From Streptomyces sp. CMB-StM0423 (GTDB taxonomy: Bacteria > Actinomycetota > Actinomycetes > Streptomycetales > Streptomycetaceae): DNA of 64,000 nucleotides. A program made the translations under genes and the position numbers. The DNA lies in assembly GCF_002847285.1 (NCBI RefSeq), contig NZ_CP025407.1:124001-188000 (forward strand), given 5' to 3'. This document shows, piece after piece, positions 7,790 through 17,565 of this stretch (position 1 is the first letter of the stretch; each line of letters opens with the position of its first letter). The notes beneath the pieces are model-generated. The model did no database searches, was not told where the DNA came from, and was given only the letters and a program-made list of their open reading frames with translations.

Positions 7790-8793
7790 GCTCCGGGAGT
7801 CTGCCGGTCGGGCAGGGGGCGGGCCCGCGGCATGTCCGGCATCCTGCGAATCGTGTCCCCCGTGGCCCCGTAGTGCTCCAGGAACGCCTGCCGCAGCGTC
7901 TCCGCGGACCGGAACCCGCAGCGGCGCGCGATCGCGGCGAGCGTCAGCCCGCTGGAGCGGACGAGGTGGGCGGCGCCCTCGGTGCGGGCGGCGCGCACCG
8001 CGCGCGCCGGGGTGGTGCCGAGGTGCCGGGCGAACAGCCGGGTGAGGTGGCGGGTGCTGACGCCCGCGCGGGCGGCGAGCGCGCCCGTGCCGAGGTCGTC
8101 GGCGAGGTGTCCCGAGACGTATCCGAGGAGGTCGCGGACGAGGCGGTCGCCGCTGGGCGGGGCGGCGAGGAACATGCTGATCTGCGCCTGGTCGGCGGGG
8201 CGGTGCAGGTACGTCACCAGCTCGCGGGCGACGGCGCGCGCGAGGGTGGGGCCGTGGTCGTCCTCGACGAGCGCGAGGGTCAGGTCCAGCGCGCTGGTCA
8301 CCCCGGCGGAGGTGTAGACGTGCCCGTCGCGTACGTAGAGCGGGGCCGGGTCGACGGCGACGGCCGGGTGGCGGGCGGCGAGTTCGGCGCCGTAGCGCCA
8401 GTGGGTGGTCACCCGCCGCTGGTCCACGAGACCCGCGGCGGCCAGCACGAACACCCCGGTGCACACCGCCGCGACCCGGCGGGCGCCGGTGGCGAGCCTG
8501 CGCACCTGCCGGACCAACTCCCCGTCCACGGCGGCCCGCTCGTGCCCGATGCCGCCGACGACCATGAGGGTGTCAGGCCGCGCCGGCACCTCGGCGAGGC
8601 GCTGCCCGCCGCCGACGCCGATGCCGGCGGAGCTGAGCACGCCGCGCCCGGTGGCGGTGGCGAGCCCGATGGCGTACGGAGGCGCCGCGCCGAAGCGGTT
8701 CGCGGCGTCGAGGGCGCCGCTGGGGCAGGCGATGTCGAGTATCTGCGCGTCGTCGTACGCGACGAGCACCACCCGGCGTTCCGCGTCCGCCAC
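7786..8793 (-). CDS. GlxA-type AraC-family regulator (DJ-1 domain plus HTH)
   Basis: The protein (about 335 residues from the GTG at 8793) has an N-terminal DJ-1/PfpI-like domain (VVLVAYDDAQILDIACPSGALDAANRFG, and VAAVCTGVFVLAAAGLVDQRRVTTHW) and a C-terminal AraC double helix-turn-helix (LGTGALAARAGVSTRHLTRLFARHLG, LTLAAIARRCGFRSAETLRQAFLEHYG). This is the GlxA architecture, in which the first domain senses a small molecule. Start choice is uncertain, because upstream codons remain open to 8964 but would overlap the divergent SRPBCC gene. It is coupled to the DJ-1 protein gene through a four-base overlap. Confidence 0.85.
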   Translation of the reverse strand: MADAERRVVLVAYDDAQILDIACPSGALDAANRFGAAPPYAIGLATATGRGVLSSAGIGVGGGQRLAEVPARPDTLMVVGGIGHERAAVDGELVRQVRRLATGARRVAAVCTGVFVLAAAGLVDQRRVTTHWRYGAELAARHPAVAVDPAPLYVRDGHVYTSAGVTSALDLTLALVEDDHGPTLARAVARELVTYLHRPADQAQISMFLAAPPSGDRLVRDLLGYVSGHLADDLGTGALAARAGVSTRHLTRLFARHLGTTPARAVRAARTEGAAHLVRSSGLTLAAIARRCGFRSAETLRQAFLEHYGATGDTIRRMPDMPRARPLPDRQTPGA

Positions 8794-8883
8794 CCGCACC
8801 CCGCCTCTCCGGCCCGCGGCGGCCCGTTCCGCTCCGGCCTCCGGCCTCCGGCAGGGTATCCGGCGGCGGCCTAGCCTTGGGGC

Positions 8884-9342
8884 ATGGCCCTGTTCGAGGT
8901 GGAGCGTACGGTGCGGGCGCCGGCGGTGGCGGTCTGGGAGCGGCTGACGGACTGGCCGGCCCACGGCGGGCGGGTGCCGCTGACCCGGATCGTCGGCGTG
9001 TCCGTGCCCGCGGAGGGTGTCGGGGCGCGGTTCACGGCACGCACCGGCGTGGGCCGGGTGGGCTTCGACGATCCGATGGAGGTCGTCGAGTGGTCCCCGC
9101 CGGGTGCCGGGCGGGCGGTGGGGCGGTGCCGGCTCGTCAAGCGGGGGCGGGTGGTGCTCGGTTGGGCCGAGATCGAGGTGTACGGGCCGGAGGCGGACGC
9201 CGGCGACGCGGGCGCGGTGCGGGTGGTGTGGCGGGAGGAGCTGGGCGTGCGGGGGGTGCCGCGGACGCTGGATCCGGTAGTGGCGTGGACCGCGCGCCGG
9301 GTCTTCTCCCGCGTCCTCGACGGCCTGCTCCGCGCCCCCTGA
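8884..9342 (+). CDS. SRPBCC-family (START-like) protein
   Basis: The 152-residue protein has the polyketide-cyclase/dehydrase START-like pattern: [36 protein letters not shown], a Gly-rich strand ([23 protein letters not shown]), an acidic [14 protein letters not shown] loop, and a long C-terminal helix ([18 protein letters not shown]) that normally closes over the hydrophobic cavity. Members bind lipids or other hydrophobic ligands, and small solo forms in Streptomyces have no assigned function. It is divergent from the GlxA-type regulator, which could control it. A narG remnant follows on the opposite strand. Confidence 0.85.
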   Translation: MALFEVERTVRAPAVAVWERLTDWPAHGGRVPLTRIVGVSVPAEGVGARFTARTGVGRVGFDDPMEVVEWSPPGAGRAVGRCRLVKRGRVVLGWAEIEVYGPEADAGDAGAVRVVWREELGVRGVPRTLDPVVAWTARRVFSRVLDGLLRAP

Positions 9343-9437
9343 TCCGGCCGGCTAGGGGCGTACGGCCAGCCGCGCCGGTGCCGTGGCACGGTGGTGCAGC
9401 AGCAGTGCGGTGACCGCCGTCCGGCCGGCCAGGACGC

Positions 9438-9700
9438 CTGGGTCTCCCAGGTGATAAGCCCGTCTTTGACGTACACCTGCCATGAACAAGAACCCGTGCA
9501 GTTGACTCCGTGGGTCGAGCGGACGACTTTGTCGTGTGCCCAACGGTCGTGGTACGGGGCGTCGTTGACGTCGTGGTCCGCGCGGAAGACGGCGCGGCCG
9601 TCCGGCGTCTCCGCCGATCTGCGCAGTAACTGCCCAGCTCGCAGCAGGCGTTCGGCCGCGGCGTCGGCCGCGCGCTCCGCCCTGTTCTCGTCCGGCTCCG
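9438..9700 (-). pseudogene. narG: 5' remnant of respiratory nitrate reductase alpha subunit
   Basis: The minus strand reads [15 protein letters not shown], then [19 protein letters not shown] and [20 protein letters not shown]. This is the N-terminal region of NarG, including the HxxxCxxxC ligands of the FS0 iron-sulfur cluster (HGVNCTGSC). After WETQ the similarity stops dead at about 9438. The remaining roughly 1,100 residues, and the narH, narJ and narI genes, are absent. It is the only remnant in the window that kept its 5' end. The first 20 codons are poorly conserved and the original start cannot be fixed. Confidence 0.8.
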
Positions 9701-10113
9701 CACCACGTGGCACCCCTTCCGGGTGACGGATACGCCGAAAGCGCGGAGGCGGCCGGCGCACCACAACTCCGGTCGATCGCAGCGTGCCCCTTTTCCCGGC
9801 CTCGCGGGAACCGCATTCCGGCCACTTGGCTGCATCGGGAAAACTATCTTTACCAGGCATTGGCGGAGCGGTGAAATTACAGCCCTGTCCTGTATTGCGC
9901 TTTCCCCGGCGGAATGGCGCACACTTTCGGCCAGATATCCGTTGCCCCGTTTTCCGCGGTTCCGGCACGGGCGTACGGGCCGGGCGGCGGCGGGCGCGTA
10001 CGCCCCCGGACGTCCGGGCGGCGAGGGGCCGCCGGGTGCGGCCTTGACGAGAACAAAGTCACAGCCAAGGCCGGCATCGCCTATCCATTAGCCGACCTGG
10101 CTAGCATCCGACC
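9701..10113. other. Non-coding stretch upstream of mutA
   Basis: About 400 bases with no supportable gene. Base composition is lower in G+C than the flanks between about 9770 and 9950, and reading frames there give no recognisable protein, so decayed coding sequence, possibly from the nar locus, is likely. TTGACG at 10044-10049 and TAGCAT at 10101-10106 resemble promoter hexamers but are too far apart to pair. The mutA promoter is probably in the last 100 bases. Confidence 0.5.
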
Positions 10114-11928
10114 ATGACTGTCCTGCCCGATGACGGGCTCTCCCTGGCGGCCGAGTTCGCCGACGCGTCGCACGAGCAGTGGCAGCACCTGGTGGCCGGC
10201 GTGCTGCGCAAGTCCGGCAAGGAGGTCTCCGGCGCCGAGGCGGAGTCCCTGCTGTCCACCGCGCTGGAGGGCGGGCTGCGCACCCCGCCGCTCTACACCG
10301 CGCGCGACCGCGCCCCCGACCCGGGCCTGCCCGGCTTCGCGCCCTTCGTCCGCGGCGGCCGGCCCGAGGGGAACGCCGCGGGCGGCTGGGACGTACGCCA
10401 GCGGCACGCCGTGGCGGACGCGGAGGCCGTGCTCGGCGACCTGGAGAACGGCGCCACCTCCCTGTGGCTCGCCGCCGGCGACGCCGGCGGCATCCCCGTG
10501 GCGGCGCTGGCGGACGTCCTGAAGGACGTCTACCTCGACCTCGCGCCCGTCGTCCTGGACGCCGGCGCCGAGACCGGGCCGGCCGCGCGGGAGCTGCTGC
10601 GGCTGTACGAGGAGCGCGGCGTCGCCGCCGAAGCCGCCCGGGGCGGCCTGGGCGCCGACCCGCTCGGCCACGAGGCCCGTACCGGACGACCGGGGGACCC
10701 CGAGACGATGGCGGGACTCGCCCGGCTGTGCGCCGACCGCCACCCGGGCCTGCGGGCCGTCACCGTGGACGCCCTGCCGTACCACGAGGCCGGCGGCTCC
10801 GCGGCGCAGGAACTGGGCTGCTCCCTGGCCACCGCGGTCGCCTATCTGCGGGAGCTGACCGCGGCCGGGCTGAGCACCGCGCAGGCGTGCGCCCAACTGG
10901 AGTTCCGCTACGCGGCCACCGCCGACCAGTTCCTGACGGTCGCCAAGCTGCGGGCGGCGCGCCGGCTGTTCGCCCGGGTCGCGGAGGTCTGCGGGGCGCC
11001 CGCGGCGGGCGCGCAGCTCCAGCACGCGGTGACCTCGCCGGTGATGGCGACGCGCCGCGACCCGTGGGTGAACATGCTGCGCACCACGGTCGCCACCCTG
11101 GCGGCCGGGGTCGGCGGCGCGGACGCGGTGACGGTGCTCCCCTTCGACCACGCGATCGGCCTGCCGGACGCGTTCTCGCGGCGCATCGCCCGCAACACCT
11201 CGGCCGTCCTCGTCGAGGAGTCCCACCTGGCCCGGGTCATCGACCCGGCGGGCGGCTCCTGGTACGTGGAGGGGCTGACCGACGAACTCGCGCACGCCGG
11301 CTGGGCGTTCTTCCAGGAGATCGAGCGGGCCGGCGGCCAGGCCGCCGCGCTGCGCTCCGGGACGGTCGGCGAGCGGCTGGCGCGGACCTGGGCGGAGCGC
11401 CGGAAGAAGCTCGCCACCCGCCGCGAGCCGGTGACCGGGGTAAGCGAGTTCCCCGACCTGGCGGAGAAGCCCGTCGTCCGCGAGCCCGCGCCCGCGCCGC
11501 CGGCCGGCGGGCTGCCGCGGGTGCGCAGGGACGAGGCGTTCGAGGCACTGCGGGGACGCTCCGATGCGCATCTGGCCGCGACCGGCGCCCGGCCGCGCGT
11601 CTTCCTCGCCGCCCTGGGCCCGGCGGCCGTGCACACCCCGCGGCTGACCTTCGCCGCGAACCTGTTCCAGGCCGGCGGCGTCGAGCCCGTCACCGGGGGC
11701 ACCTTCGCGGACAGCGGCGCGCGCGAGGCGTGCCTGTGCTCCGGCGACTCGGTGTACGCGGAGCAGGGCGCCGCCGCCGCGGCGGAGCTGCGGGCCGCGG
11801 GGGCGCGGCACGTGTACCTCGCCGGGCGCCCGGGCGCGTACGACGGCGCCGACACCTACGTGCACGCCGGCTGCGACGCCGTGGCCGTGCTCACCGACGC
11901 ACTCGACCGCATGGGAGTGGCCCGATGA
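10114..11928 (+). CDS. mutA: Methylmalonyl-CoA mutase small subunit
   Basis: The 604-residue protein is the catalytically inactive partner subunit of adenosylcobalamin-dependent methylmalonyl-CoA mutase, which interconverts succinyl-CoA and (R)-methylmalonyl-CoA in propionate metabolism and polyketide precursor supply. It shows the family barrel ([88 protein letters not shown]). It also has a reduced C-terminal B12-fold domain without the DxHxxG cobalamin ligand motif, as expected for the small subunit. Its TGA overlaps the mutB ATG by four bases, coupling their translation for heterodimer formation. Confidence 0.95.
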   Translation: MTVLPDDGLSLAAEFADASHEQWQHLVAGVLRKSGKEVSGAEAESLLSTALEGGLRTPPLYTARDRAPDPGLPGFAPFVRGGRPEGNAAGGWDVRQRHAVADAEAVLGDLENGATSLWLAAGDAGGIPVAALADVLKDVYLDLAPVVLDAGAETGPAARELLRLYEERGVAAEAARGGLGADPLGHEARTGRPGDPETMAGLARLCADRHPGLRAVTVDALPYHEAGGSAAQELGCSLATAVAYLRELTAAGLSTAQACAQLEFRYAATADQFLTVAKLRAARRLFARVAEVCGAPAAGAQLQHAVTSPVMATRRDPWVNMLRTTVATLAAGVGGADAVTVLPFDHAIGLPDAFSRRIARNTSAVLVEESHLARVIDPAGGSWYVEGLTDELAHAGWAFFQEIERAGGQAAALRSGTVGERLARTWAERRKKLATRREPVTGVSEFPDLAEKPVVREPAPAPPAGGLPRVRRDEAFEALRGRSDAHLAATGARPRVFLAALGPAAVHTPRLTFAANLFQAGGVEPVTGGTFADSGAREACLCSGDSVYAEQGAAAAAELRAAGARHVYLAGRPGAYDGADTYVHAGCDAVAVLTDALDRMGVAR

Positions 11929-14102
11929 CCGTCCCCGACTTCTCGGACATCGAGCTGGGCACCCCGGCCCCCGCGGCGGGGGCCGACGAGTGGCGCGCCG
12001 CCGTCAAGCGCGGCGGGGACGGCGGCGACCTCGGCTGGGAGACGCCCGAGGGCATCGCCGTCCGGCCGCTGTACACCGGGCAGGACCTGGCGGACCTGGA
12101 CTTCCTGGACACCTATCCGGGCGTCGCGCCGTATCTGCGCGGCCCGTACCCGACGATGTACGTCAACCAGCCCTGGACGATCCGGCAGTACGCGGGCTTC
12201 TCCACCGCCGAGGAGTCCAACGCCTTCTACCGCCGCAATCTCGCGGCCGGCCAGAAGGGGCTGTCCGTCGCCTTCGACCTGCCCACCCACCGCGGTTACG
12301 ACAGCGACCACCCGCGGGTGCCGGGCGACGTCGGCATGGCGGGCGTGGCGATCGACTCGATCCTCGACATGCGCCGGCTCTTCGACGGCATCCCGCTGGA
12401 CCGGATGACGGTGTCGATGACGATGAACGGCGCGGTGCTGCCGGTGCTTGCGCTGTACATCGTGGCGGCCGAGGAGCAGGGGGTGCCTCCGGAGAAGCTG
12501 GCGGGGACCATCCAGAACGACATCCTCAAGGAGTTCATGGTCCGCAACACCTACATCTACCCCCCGAAGCCGTCGATGCGGATCATCTCCGACATCTTCG
12601 CCTTCACCTCGCGGAAGATGCCGCGCTACAACTCGATCTCGATCTCCGGCTACCACATCCAGGAGGCGGGCGCGACGGCCGACCTGGAGCTGGCGTACAC
12701 CCTCGCCGACGGCGTGGAGTACATCCGGGCGGGCCGGGAAGCGGGCCTGGACGTGGACGCGTTCGCACCGCGGCTGTCGTTCTTCTGGGCGATCGGCATG
12801 AACTTCTTCATGGAGATCGCGAAGCTGCGGGCGGCACGCCTTCTGTGGGCGAAGCTCGTCAAGCGCTTCGATCCGCAGAATCCCAAGTCGCTGTCCCTGC
12901 GCACCCACTCGCAGACCTCCGGCTGGTCGCTGACGGCGCAGGACGTCTACAACAACGTGACGCGCACCTGCGTCGAGGCGATGGCGGCCACCCAGGGCCA
13001 CACGCAGTCGCTGCACACCAACGCACTGGACGAGGCGCTGGCGCTGCCGACGGACTTCGCCGCCCGGATCGCCCGCAACACGCAACTGCTGCTCCAGCAG
13101 GAGTCCGGTACGACCCGGGTGATCGACCCGTGGGGCGGCAGCGCGTACGTGGAGCGGCTGACGTACGACCTGGCGCGGCGGGCCTGGCAGCACATCGAGG
13201 AGGTCGAGCAGGCCGGCGGGATGGCGCAGGCGATCGACGCGGGCATCCCGAAGCTGCGGGTGGAGGAGGCGGCGGCGCGCACCCAGGCCCGTATCGACTC
13301 GGGGCGGCAGCCGGTGATCGGCGTGAACAAGTACCGGGTGGCGTCCGACGAGCAGATCGAGGTACTGAAGGTCGACAACTCCTCGGTGCGGGCGCAGCAG
13401 ATCGCGAAGCTGGAGCGGCTGCGTGCGGAGCGCGACGAAGCCGCGTGCCGGGACGCGCTGGACGACCTGACGCGGGCGGCCGGCGGCGACGGCAACCTGC
13501 TGGAGCTGGCGGTACGGGCCGCGCGCGCCCGGGCGACGGTGGGCGAGATCTCGTACGCCCTGGAGAAGAGCTACGGGCGGCACGCCGGGCAGATCCGTAC
13601 GATCTCCGGGGTGTACCGGAACGAGGCGGGCGAGTCGCCGTCGGTGGAGCGGACCAGGGCGCGGGTGGGCGCGTTCGCGGAGGCCGAGGGCCGGCGGCCG
13701 CGCATCCTGGTCGCCAAGATGGGCCAGGACGGGCACGACCGCGGGCAGAAGGTGATCGCCACGGCCTTCGCCGACCTCGGCTTCGACGTGGACGTCGGCC
13801 CGCTCTTCCAGACCCCGGCGGAGGTGGCGCGGCAGGCCGTGGAGGCGGACGTGCACATCGTGGGGGTGTCGTCGCTGGCGGCCGGGCACCTGACGCTCGT
13901 ACCGGCGCTGCGCGAAGCGCTGGCGGAGGAGGGGCGCGAGGACATCATGGTCGTCGTCGGCGGGGTGATCCCGCCGCAGGACGTGGCGACGCTGCTGGAG
14001 ATGGGCGCGACGGCGGTGTTCCCGCCGGGCACGGTGATCCCGGACGCCGCGTACGACCTGGTGACGCAGTTGGCCGCCGGGCTCGGGCACGACGCCGCGT
14101 GA
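11925..14102 (+). CDS. mutB: Methylmalonyl-CoA mutase large subunit
   Basis: The 725-residue catalytic subunit contains the CoA-substrate barrel ([60 protein letters not shown]) and a C-terminal cobalamin-binding Rossmann domain. That domain carries the ligand motif DGHDRG in [30 protein letters not shown] near residues 600-628, then [15 protein letters not shown]. The enzyme isomerises (R)-methylmalonyl-CoA and succinyl-CoA by a radical mechanism. It overlaps mutA by four bases and is followed 12 bases later by the GTPase chaperone gene, so the three form one operon. The length matches the family. Confidence 0.96.
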   Translation: MTVPDFSDIELGTPAPAAGADEWRAAVKRGGDGGDLGWETPEGIAVRPLYTGQDLADLDFLDTYPGVAPYLRGPYPTMYVNQPWTIRQYAGFSTAEESNAFYRRNLAAGQKGLSVAFDLPTHRGYDSDHPRVPGDVGMAGVAIDSILDMRRLFDGIPLDRMTVSMTMNGAVLPVLALYIVAAEEQGVPPEKLAGTIQNDILKEFMVRNTYIYPPKPSMRIISDIFAFTSRKMPRYNSISISGYHIQEAGATADLELAYTLADGVEYIRAGREAGLDVDAFAPRLSFFWAIGMNFFMEIAKLRAARLLWAKLVKRFDPQNPKSLSLRTHSQTSGWSLTAQDVYNNVTRTCVEAMAATQGHTQSLHTNALDEALALPTDFAARIARNTQLLLQQESGTTRVIDPWGGSAYVERLTYDLARRAWQHIEEVEQAGGMAQAIDAGIPKLRVEEAAARTQARIDSGRQPVIGVNKYRVASDEQIEVLKVDNSSVRAQQIAKLERLRAERDEAACRDALDDLTRAAGGDGNLLELAVRAARARATVGEISYALEKSYGRHAGQIRTISGVYRNEAGESPSVERTRARVGAFAEAEGRRPRILVAKMGQDGHDRGQKVIATAFADLGFDVDVGPLFQTPAEVARQAVEADVHIVGVSSLAAGHLTLVPALREALAEEGREDIMVVVGGVIPPQDVATLLEMGATAVFPPGTVIPDAAYDLVTQLAAGLGHDAA

Positions 14103-14114
14103 GCGGGTGAACCG

Positions 14115-15092
14115 GTGGCCATCGATCTCGACACGTACGTCAAGGGCGTCCTCGACGGCAAGCGCGCGCTCGTCGCCCGCGCGATCACCCTCGTGGAGTC
14201 CACCCGGCCGCAGCACCGGGCGCTGGCCCAGGAGTTGCTGACCGAGCTGCTGCCGCACAGCGGGAAGGCCCGGCGCATCGGGGTCAGCGGGGTGCCGGGG
14301 GTGGGCAAGTCGACGTTCGTCGACGCCTTCGGCAGCATGCTGACGGGGCTGGGCCACCGGGTGGCGGTGCTGGCCGTCGACCCGTCGTCCAGCCGCACCG
14401 GCGGCTCGATCCTGGGCGACAAGACCCGCATGGAGCGCCTCGCCGTGGATCCGGCCGCGTTCGTGCGCCCCTCCCCCACCGCGGGCACGCTCGGCGGGGT
14501 CGCGAAGGCGACGCGCGAGTCGATCGTGGTGATGGAGGCCGCCGGCTACGACGTGGTGCTGGTGGAGACCGTCGGCGTCGGCCAGTCCGAGACGTCCGTC
14601 GCGAACATGGTCGACTCCTTCCTGCTGCTGACGCTGGCCAGGACCGGGGACCAGTTGCAGGGCATCAAGAAGGGTGTGCTGGAGCTGGCGGACGTCATCG
14701 CCGTCAACAAGGCGGACGGGCCGCACGAGCGCGACGCCCGGGCGGCGGCGCGGGAACTGGCGGGCGCGCTGCGCCTGATGCACGGCAGGGGCGCGTTCTG
14801 GACGCCGCCGGTGCTGCACTGCAGCGCGCGCGAGGCGACCGGGCTCGACACGGTCTGGGACCGGCTGGAGCGCCACCGTGAACTGCTGGAGAGCACCGGG
14901 CGGCTGGCCGCCTTGCGGCGCGATCAGCAGGTGGACTGGACGTGGACGATGGTGCGCGACGAGTTGCTGGGCCGGCTGCGCGCCGACCCGGCGGTCGACG
15001 CCCTGGCGCCGGAGCTGGAACGGCAGGTCAGGGAAGGCGAGTTGACGGCGACGCGGGCGGCGGAGCGGATCCTGGACGCGTTCGGCGGCTGA
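14115..15092 (+). CDS. meaB: MeaB-type GTPase chaperone of methylmalonyl-CoA mutase
   Basis: The 325-residue G3E P-loop GTPase (MeaB/ArgK/MMAA family) protects and reloads methylmalonyl-CoA mutase with adenosylcobalamin. Visible motifs are the P-loop GVPGVGKS (59-66), the Mg/base region VLAVDPSSSRTGGSILGDKTRM, the Walker B strand VVLVETVGVGQSET and the guanine-specificity motif NKAD. The C-terminal helix used for dimerisation (VREGELTATRAAERILDAF) is intact. A GTG start at 14115 lies behind a GTGAACC spacer; co-transcription with mutAB is evident from the 12-base gap and the known partnership. Confidence 0.95.
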   Translation: MAIDLDTYVKGVLDGKRALVARAITLVESTRPQHRALAQELLTELLPHSGKARRIGVSGVPGVGKSTFVDAFGSMLTGLGHRVAVLAVDPSSSRTGGSILGDKTRMERLAVDPAAFVRPSPTAGTLGGVAKATRESIVVMEAAGYDVVLVETVGVGQSETSVANMVDSFLLLTLARTGDQLQGIKKGVLELADVIAVNKADGPHERDARAAARELAGALRLMHGRGAFWTPPVLHCSAREATGLDTVWDRLERHRELLESTGRLAALRRDQQVDWTWTMVRDELLGRLRADPAVDALAPELERQVREGELTATRAAERILDAFGG

Positions 15093-15162
15093 GCGGCCCG
15101 CGGTGGCGGCGGTACGGTGCGATCGGCGGCCCGGCGCCGTGCGGTGCGGACCGGACGCGGTG

Positions 15163-16067
15163 TCAGCTCACCGGCTGCCCGGTGCGCGAGCCGATCGGCG
15201 GGGCCCCGGTGTGGTCGCGGGCGCCGGTGATCGGGCAGCCGAGGGTGCCGGCGGCGGCGTAGGCCGGCGCCCTGGGGTCCCGGTAGCCGGCCCAGGCGAG
15301 GGCTCCGGCCAGCACCGCCGGGCCGCCGGCGACACCGGCCCAGGTGCGGAACGCCGACGCCGAGGCGTCCGCGAGCACCGGCTCCAGCGCCGCCCGTTCG
15401 GCGGCCGGGAGCGCGGCGGGCGGCCCGTCGGAGAGCGGGCGTGCGCGCGCCGTGTCGAGTGCGGCGCCGTCCGGTGCGGCGATGCCGGCGCGGGCGAGCC
15501 CGTCGTCGAGCGCGGCGGAGAACTGCACGGAGATGACCACGCCGGGCACCGCGATGGCCATCATGCTGCCGATCCGGGCTACGGCGTTGCTGATGCCGGA
15601 GGCGACCCCGGCCGGTCGGCGGGGGCGGCGGACTTCGCGCCGGAGGTGAGCGGCGCGACGAGCATCGCCAGGGCCCAGCCCGTGCACGAGGACGGACGGG
15701 AGCACGACGGTCCACATCGAGGTCCCGGCGTCCGCGCGCAGCAGCAGGAGCATGCCGAGCCCGGCGAGCAGCGAGCCGCCGGCGATGAACGGCCGGCCGC
15801 AGTGGCGGTCGGCGAGCGCGCCGAAGCGGCGAATGCCCGGATACGGAAGAGCGCGGGTGGCAGCAGCGGGTTGCGGACGCGGCGCTCCCAGAGCAGGAAC
15901 GCGGCGAGCGAGACGGCGCCGGTGACGAGGGCGGCGGCGATGGCATGCAGCGCGACGGTGGTCATCAGGCTGTCCATGCCGACCAGCGACGAGGCCAGCA
16001 CGCAGGCCGACAGCACGCGCCCCGCCTGCCGTTGGGCGGCCCGCCGCGGAGGGGATCCGGAGGTCAT
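15163..16067 (-). pseudogene. DHA2-type MFS exporter wreck
   Basis: The start MTSGSPPRRAAQRQAGRVLS leads into the first membrane helix and VALHAIAAALVTGAVSLAAFLLWERRVRNPLLPPALFR. In intact DHA2 transporters these two pieces are about 240 residues apart, so most of the N-terminal domain has been excised. Downstream the frame changes at least three times (near 15840, 15690 and 15630) while still spelling transporter sequence (LLAGLGMLLLLRADAGTSMW, LAMLVAPLTSGAKSAAPADR, VASGISNAVARIGSMMAIAV). It retains a plausible C-terminus to a stop at 15163. Non-functional. Confidence 0.85.
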
Positions 16068-16167
16068 GGCGGCCGTGCTCCCGCCCGCCGGTCCGGGCGG
16101 GCAACGAGACGGCGGGCCCGCCGCGGCGCACCTTCGGGGCGCGCCGCGGGACCCTCCGCGGGGCGGA

Positions 16168-16416
16168 TCAGACGGCCACGCCCTTCGATTTCAGTAACTC
16201 GACGGTGCCGGTGACGTTTCCCGCCTCCTGGACTTCCTCGTGGGAGACTTCCGTGTCGAACCTCCGGCTCAGTTCCACGGCGACTTCCACGAGTACCAGC
16301 GAGTCGAACTCCATGATGTCGAAGGGCGTTTCCGCCGTGCTTCCCTCGGGTGCCCCGAATTCGGTGGTGAGCAGATCCAGAAGTTCTTCCGCGGATTGCC
16401 GCGTCGACGACGTCAC
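16168..16416 (-). CDS. Acyl carrier protein
   Basis: The 82-residue protein is a stand-alone acyl carrier protein. The phosphopantetheine attachment motif is EFDSLVLVEV with Ser39, in helix II, and the flanking helices ELLDLLTTEFG and VSHEEVQEAGNVTGTVELLKSKG fit the fold. I chose the GTG at 16416 because GGAGAG lies a few bases upstream on the minus strand; an ATG at 16455 would add 13 basic residues without a good binding site. Codon TTA (plus-strand 16195-16197) makes its translation likely bldA-dependent. It lies 71 bp downstream of the ketoacyl synthase III gene and is probably its acyl donor or acceptor. Confidence 0.9.
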   Translation of the reverse strand: MTSSTRQSAEELLDLLTTEFGAPEGSTAETPFDIMEFDSLVLVEVAVELSRRFDTEVSHEEVQEAGNVTGTVELLKSKGVAV

Positions 16417-16487
16417 GAGTTCTCTCCGTTTCCGTGCATTCTTGCTTCCCTGCATTTTCTACGTGCGCGGAGGCCGTAGCTCCGTGC

Positions 16488-17504
16488 TCATACCGCGGTG
16501 ATTCCCGGCCACGTGAGCGCGACCGATCCCCACGAGAATCCGCCGCCGAACGCGGCGAGGACCACACGGTCCCCTTCCTTCAGTTCGCCGGACGTGACAG
16601 CGTCCGTGAGGGCGAGCGGAATGGAGGCGGCGGAGGTGTTTCCCACGCGGTCGATATTGACGACGAGCCGGTCCGCGGGGAAATCCAGCCTGCGCGCCAG
16701 GGAGGTGAGGATCCGTATGTTCGCCTGGTGGCCGACGAGCCGGTCCACCTCGCCGGCCTCCCAGCCGACGCGCCCCAGCAGCACCGTCACCGAGCCCGCC
16801 ATCCTGGCGACCGCGTGCGCGAAGACCTTCTCGCCCTGCATCGTCAGCCGGTGGGCCAGGGGGTCGCGTACGGGCCCGGCGGCGGCCTCCCTCGAACCGC
16901 CGCCGGGCACGTACGCGAGGTCGAAGCCGGAGCCGTCGGAGCCGAGGTCGGTGCCGAGCAGCACCCCCGGAGCGGCAGCGTCCGGCGCGGCGGCGAGCAC
17001 GGCCGCGCCAGCGCCGTCGCCGAAGATCACCGCCGTCGTGCGGTCCTCCTTGTCCAGCAGGCTCGACATCGTCTCCGCGCCGATCACCAGCACCCGCCGC
17101 GCCTGCCCCGCGGCGATCTGCCCCGCCGCGGCCGCCAGCCCGTAGAGGAAGCCGGAGCACGCGGCGCCCATGTCGTACGCCGCCACGGGGCCGAGGCCCA
17201 GCCGGGCCGCGACCTGCGGCGCCGTGGCCGGGCAGGGGTGGTCGGGGGTGGTGGTGGCGAGGACCAGGGCGTCGACCGCGCCCGGCTCGGCCGGCAGGCC
17301 GGCCGACTTCAGCGCGCGTTCGCCCGCCTCCACCGCGAGGTCGCCGGTGGCCTGGCCCGGGGTGGCCCAGCGGCGGGTGCGGATGCCGGTTCTGGTGCTG
17401 ATCCACTCGTCGGAGGTGTCGAGGGTGCGGCTGAGGTCGTCGTTGGTCACCTGCCGCGGCGGCAGGTGTGCGCCCAGCCCGATGAGCGCGGCGTGCTGCG
17501 TCAT
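16488..17504 (-). CDS. 3-oxoacyl-ACP synthase III (KAS III) homologue
   Basis: The 338-residue protein has the full FabH-type thiolase fold and triad: Cys116 in YDMGAACSGFLYGL, His259 in VGHQANIRILTSLARRL and Asn289 in RVGNTSAASIPLAL. The C-terminal glycine loop FGGGFSWGSVALTW is present. KAS III enzymes condense an acyl-CoA starter with malonyl-ACP to give a 3-oxoacyl-ACP. The position between a dedicated ACP and an AvrD-like gene suggests a specialised role: making a short beta-ketoacyl chain, not feeding bulk fatty-acid synthesis. The ATG is at 17504, and a 61-bp gap separates it from the upstream AvrD-like gene, so the three are probably one transcript. Confidence 0.92.
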   Translation of the reverse strand: MTQHAALIGLGAHLPPRQVTNDDLSRTLDTSDEWISTRTGIRTRRWATPGQATGDLAVEAGERALKSAGLPAEPGAVDALVLATTTPDHPCPATAPQVAARLGLGPVAAYDMGAACSGFLYGLAAAAGQIAAGQARRVLVIGAETMSSLLDKEDRTTAVIFGDGAGAAVLAAAPDAAAPGVLLGTDLGSDGSGFDLAYVPGGGSREAAAGPVRDPLAHRLTMQGEKVFAHAVARMAGSVTVLLGRVGWEAGEVDRLVGHQANIRILTSLARRLDFPADRLVVNIDRVGNTSAASIPLALTDAVTSGELKEGDRVVLAAFGGGFSWGSVALTWPGITAV

Positions 17505-17565
17505 GTGTGGTTCCCCCTTCGGACGGCGCGGCGCGGTGCCGGCGCGCGGACTGCGTGCTACGGGG

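Noticed and set aside
9701..10113. Possible cobalamin riboswitch upstream of mutA
   Set aside because: I could not find the conserved B12-box sequence or a matching long leader fold; mutase genes are usually not under that riboswitch.
11856..14876. About 1,000-codon open frame antisense to mutAB-meaB
   Set aside because: It mirrors the codon structure of three unmistakable genes; its translation is Arg/Gly/His-rich with no recognisable motif, as expected from G+C-rich third positions.
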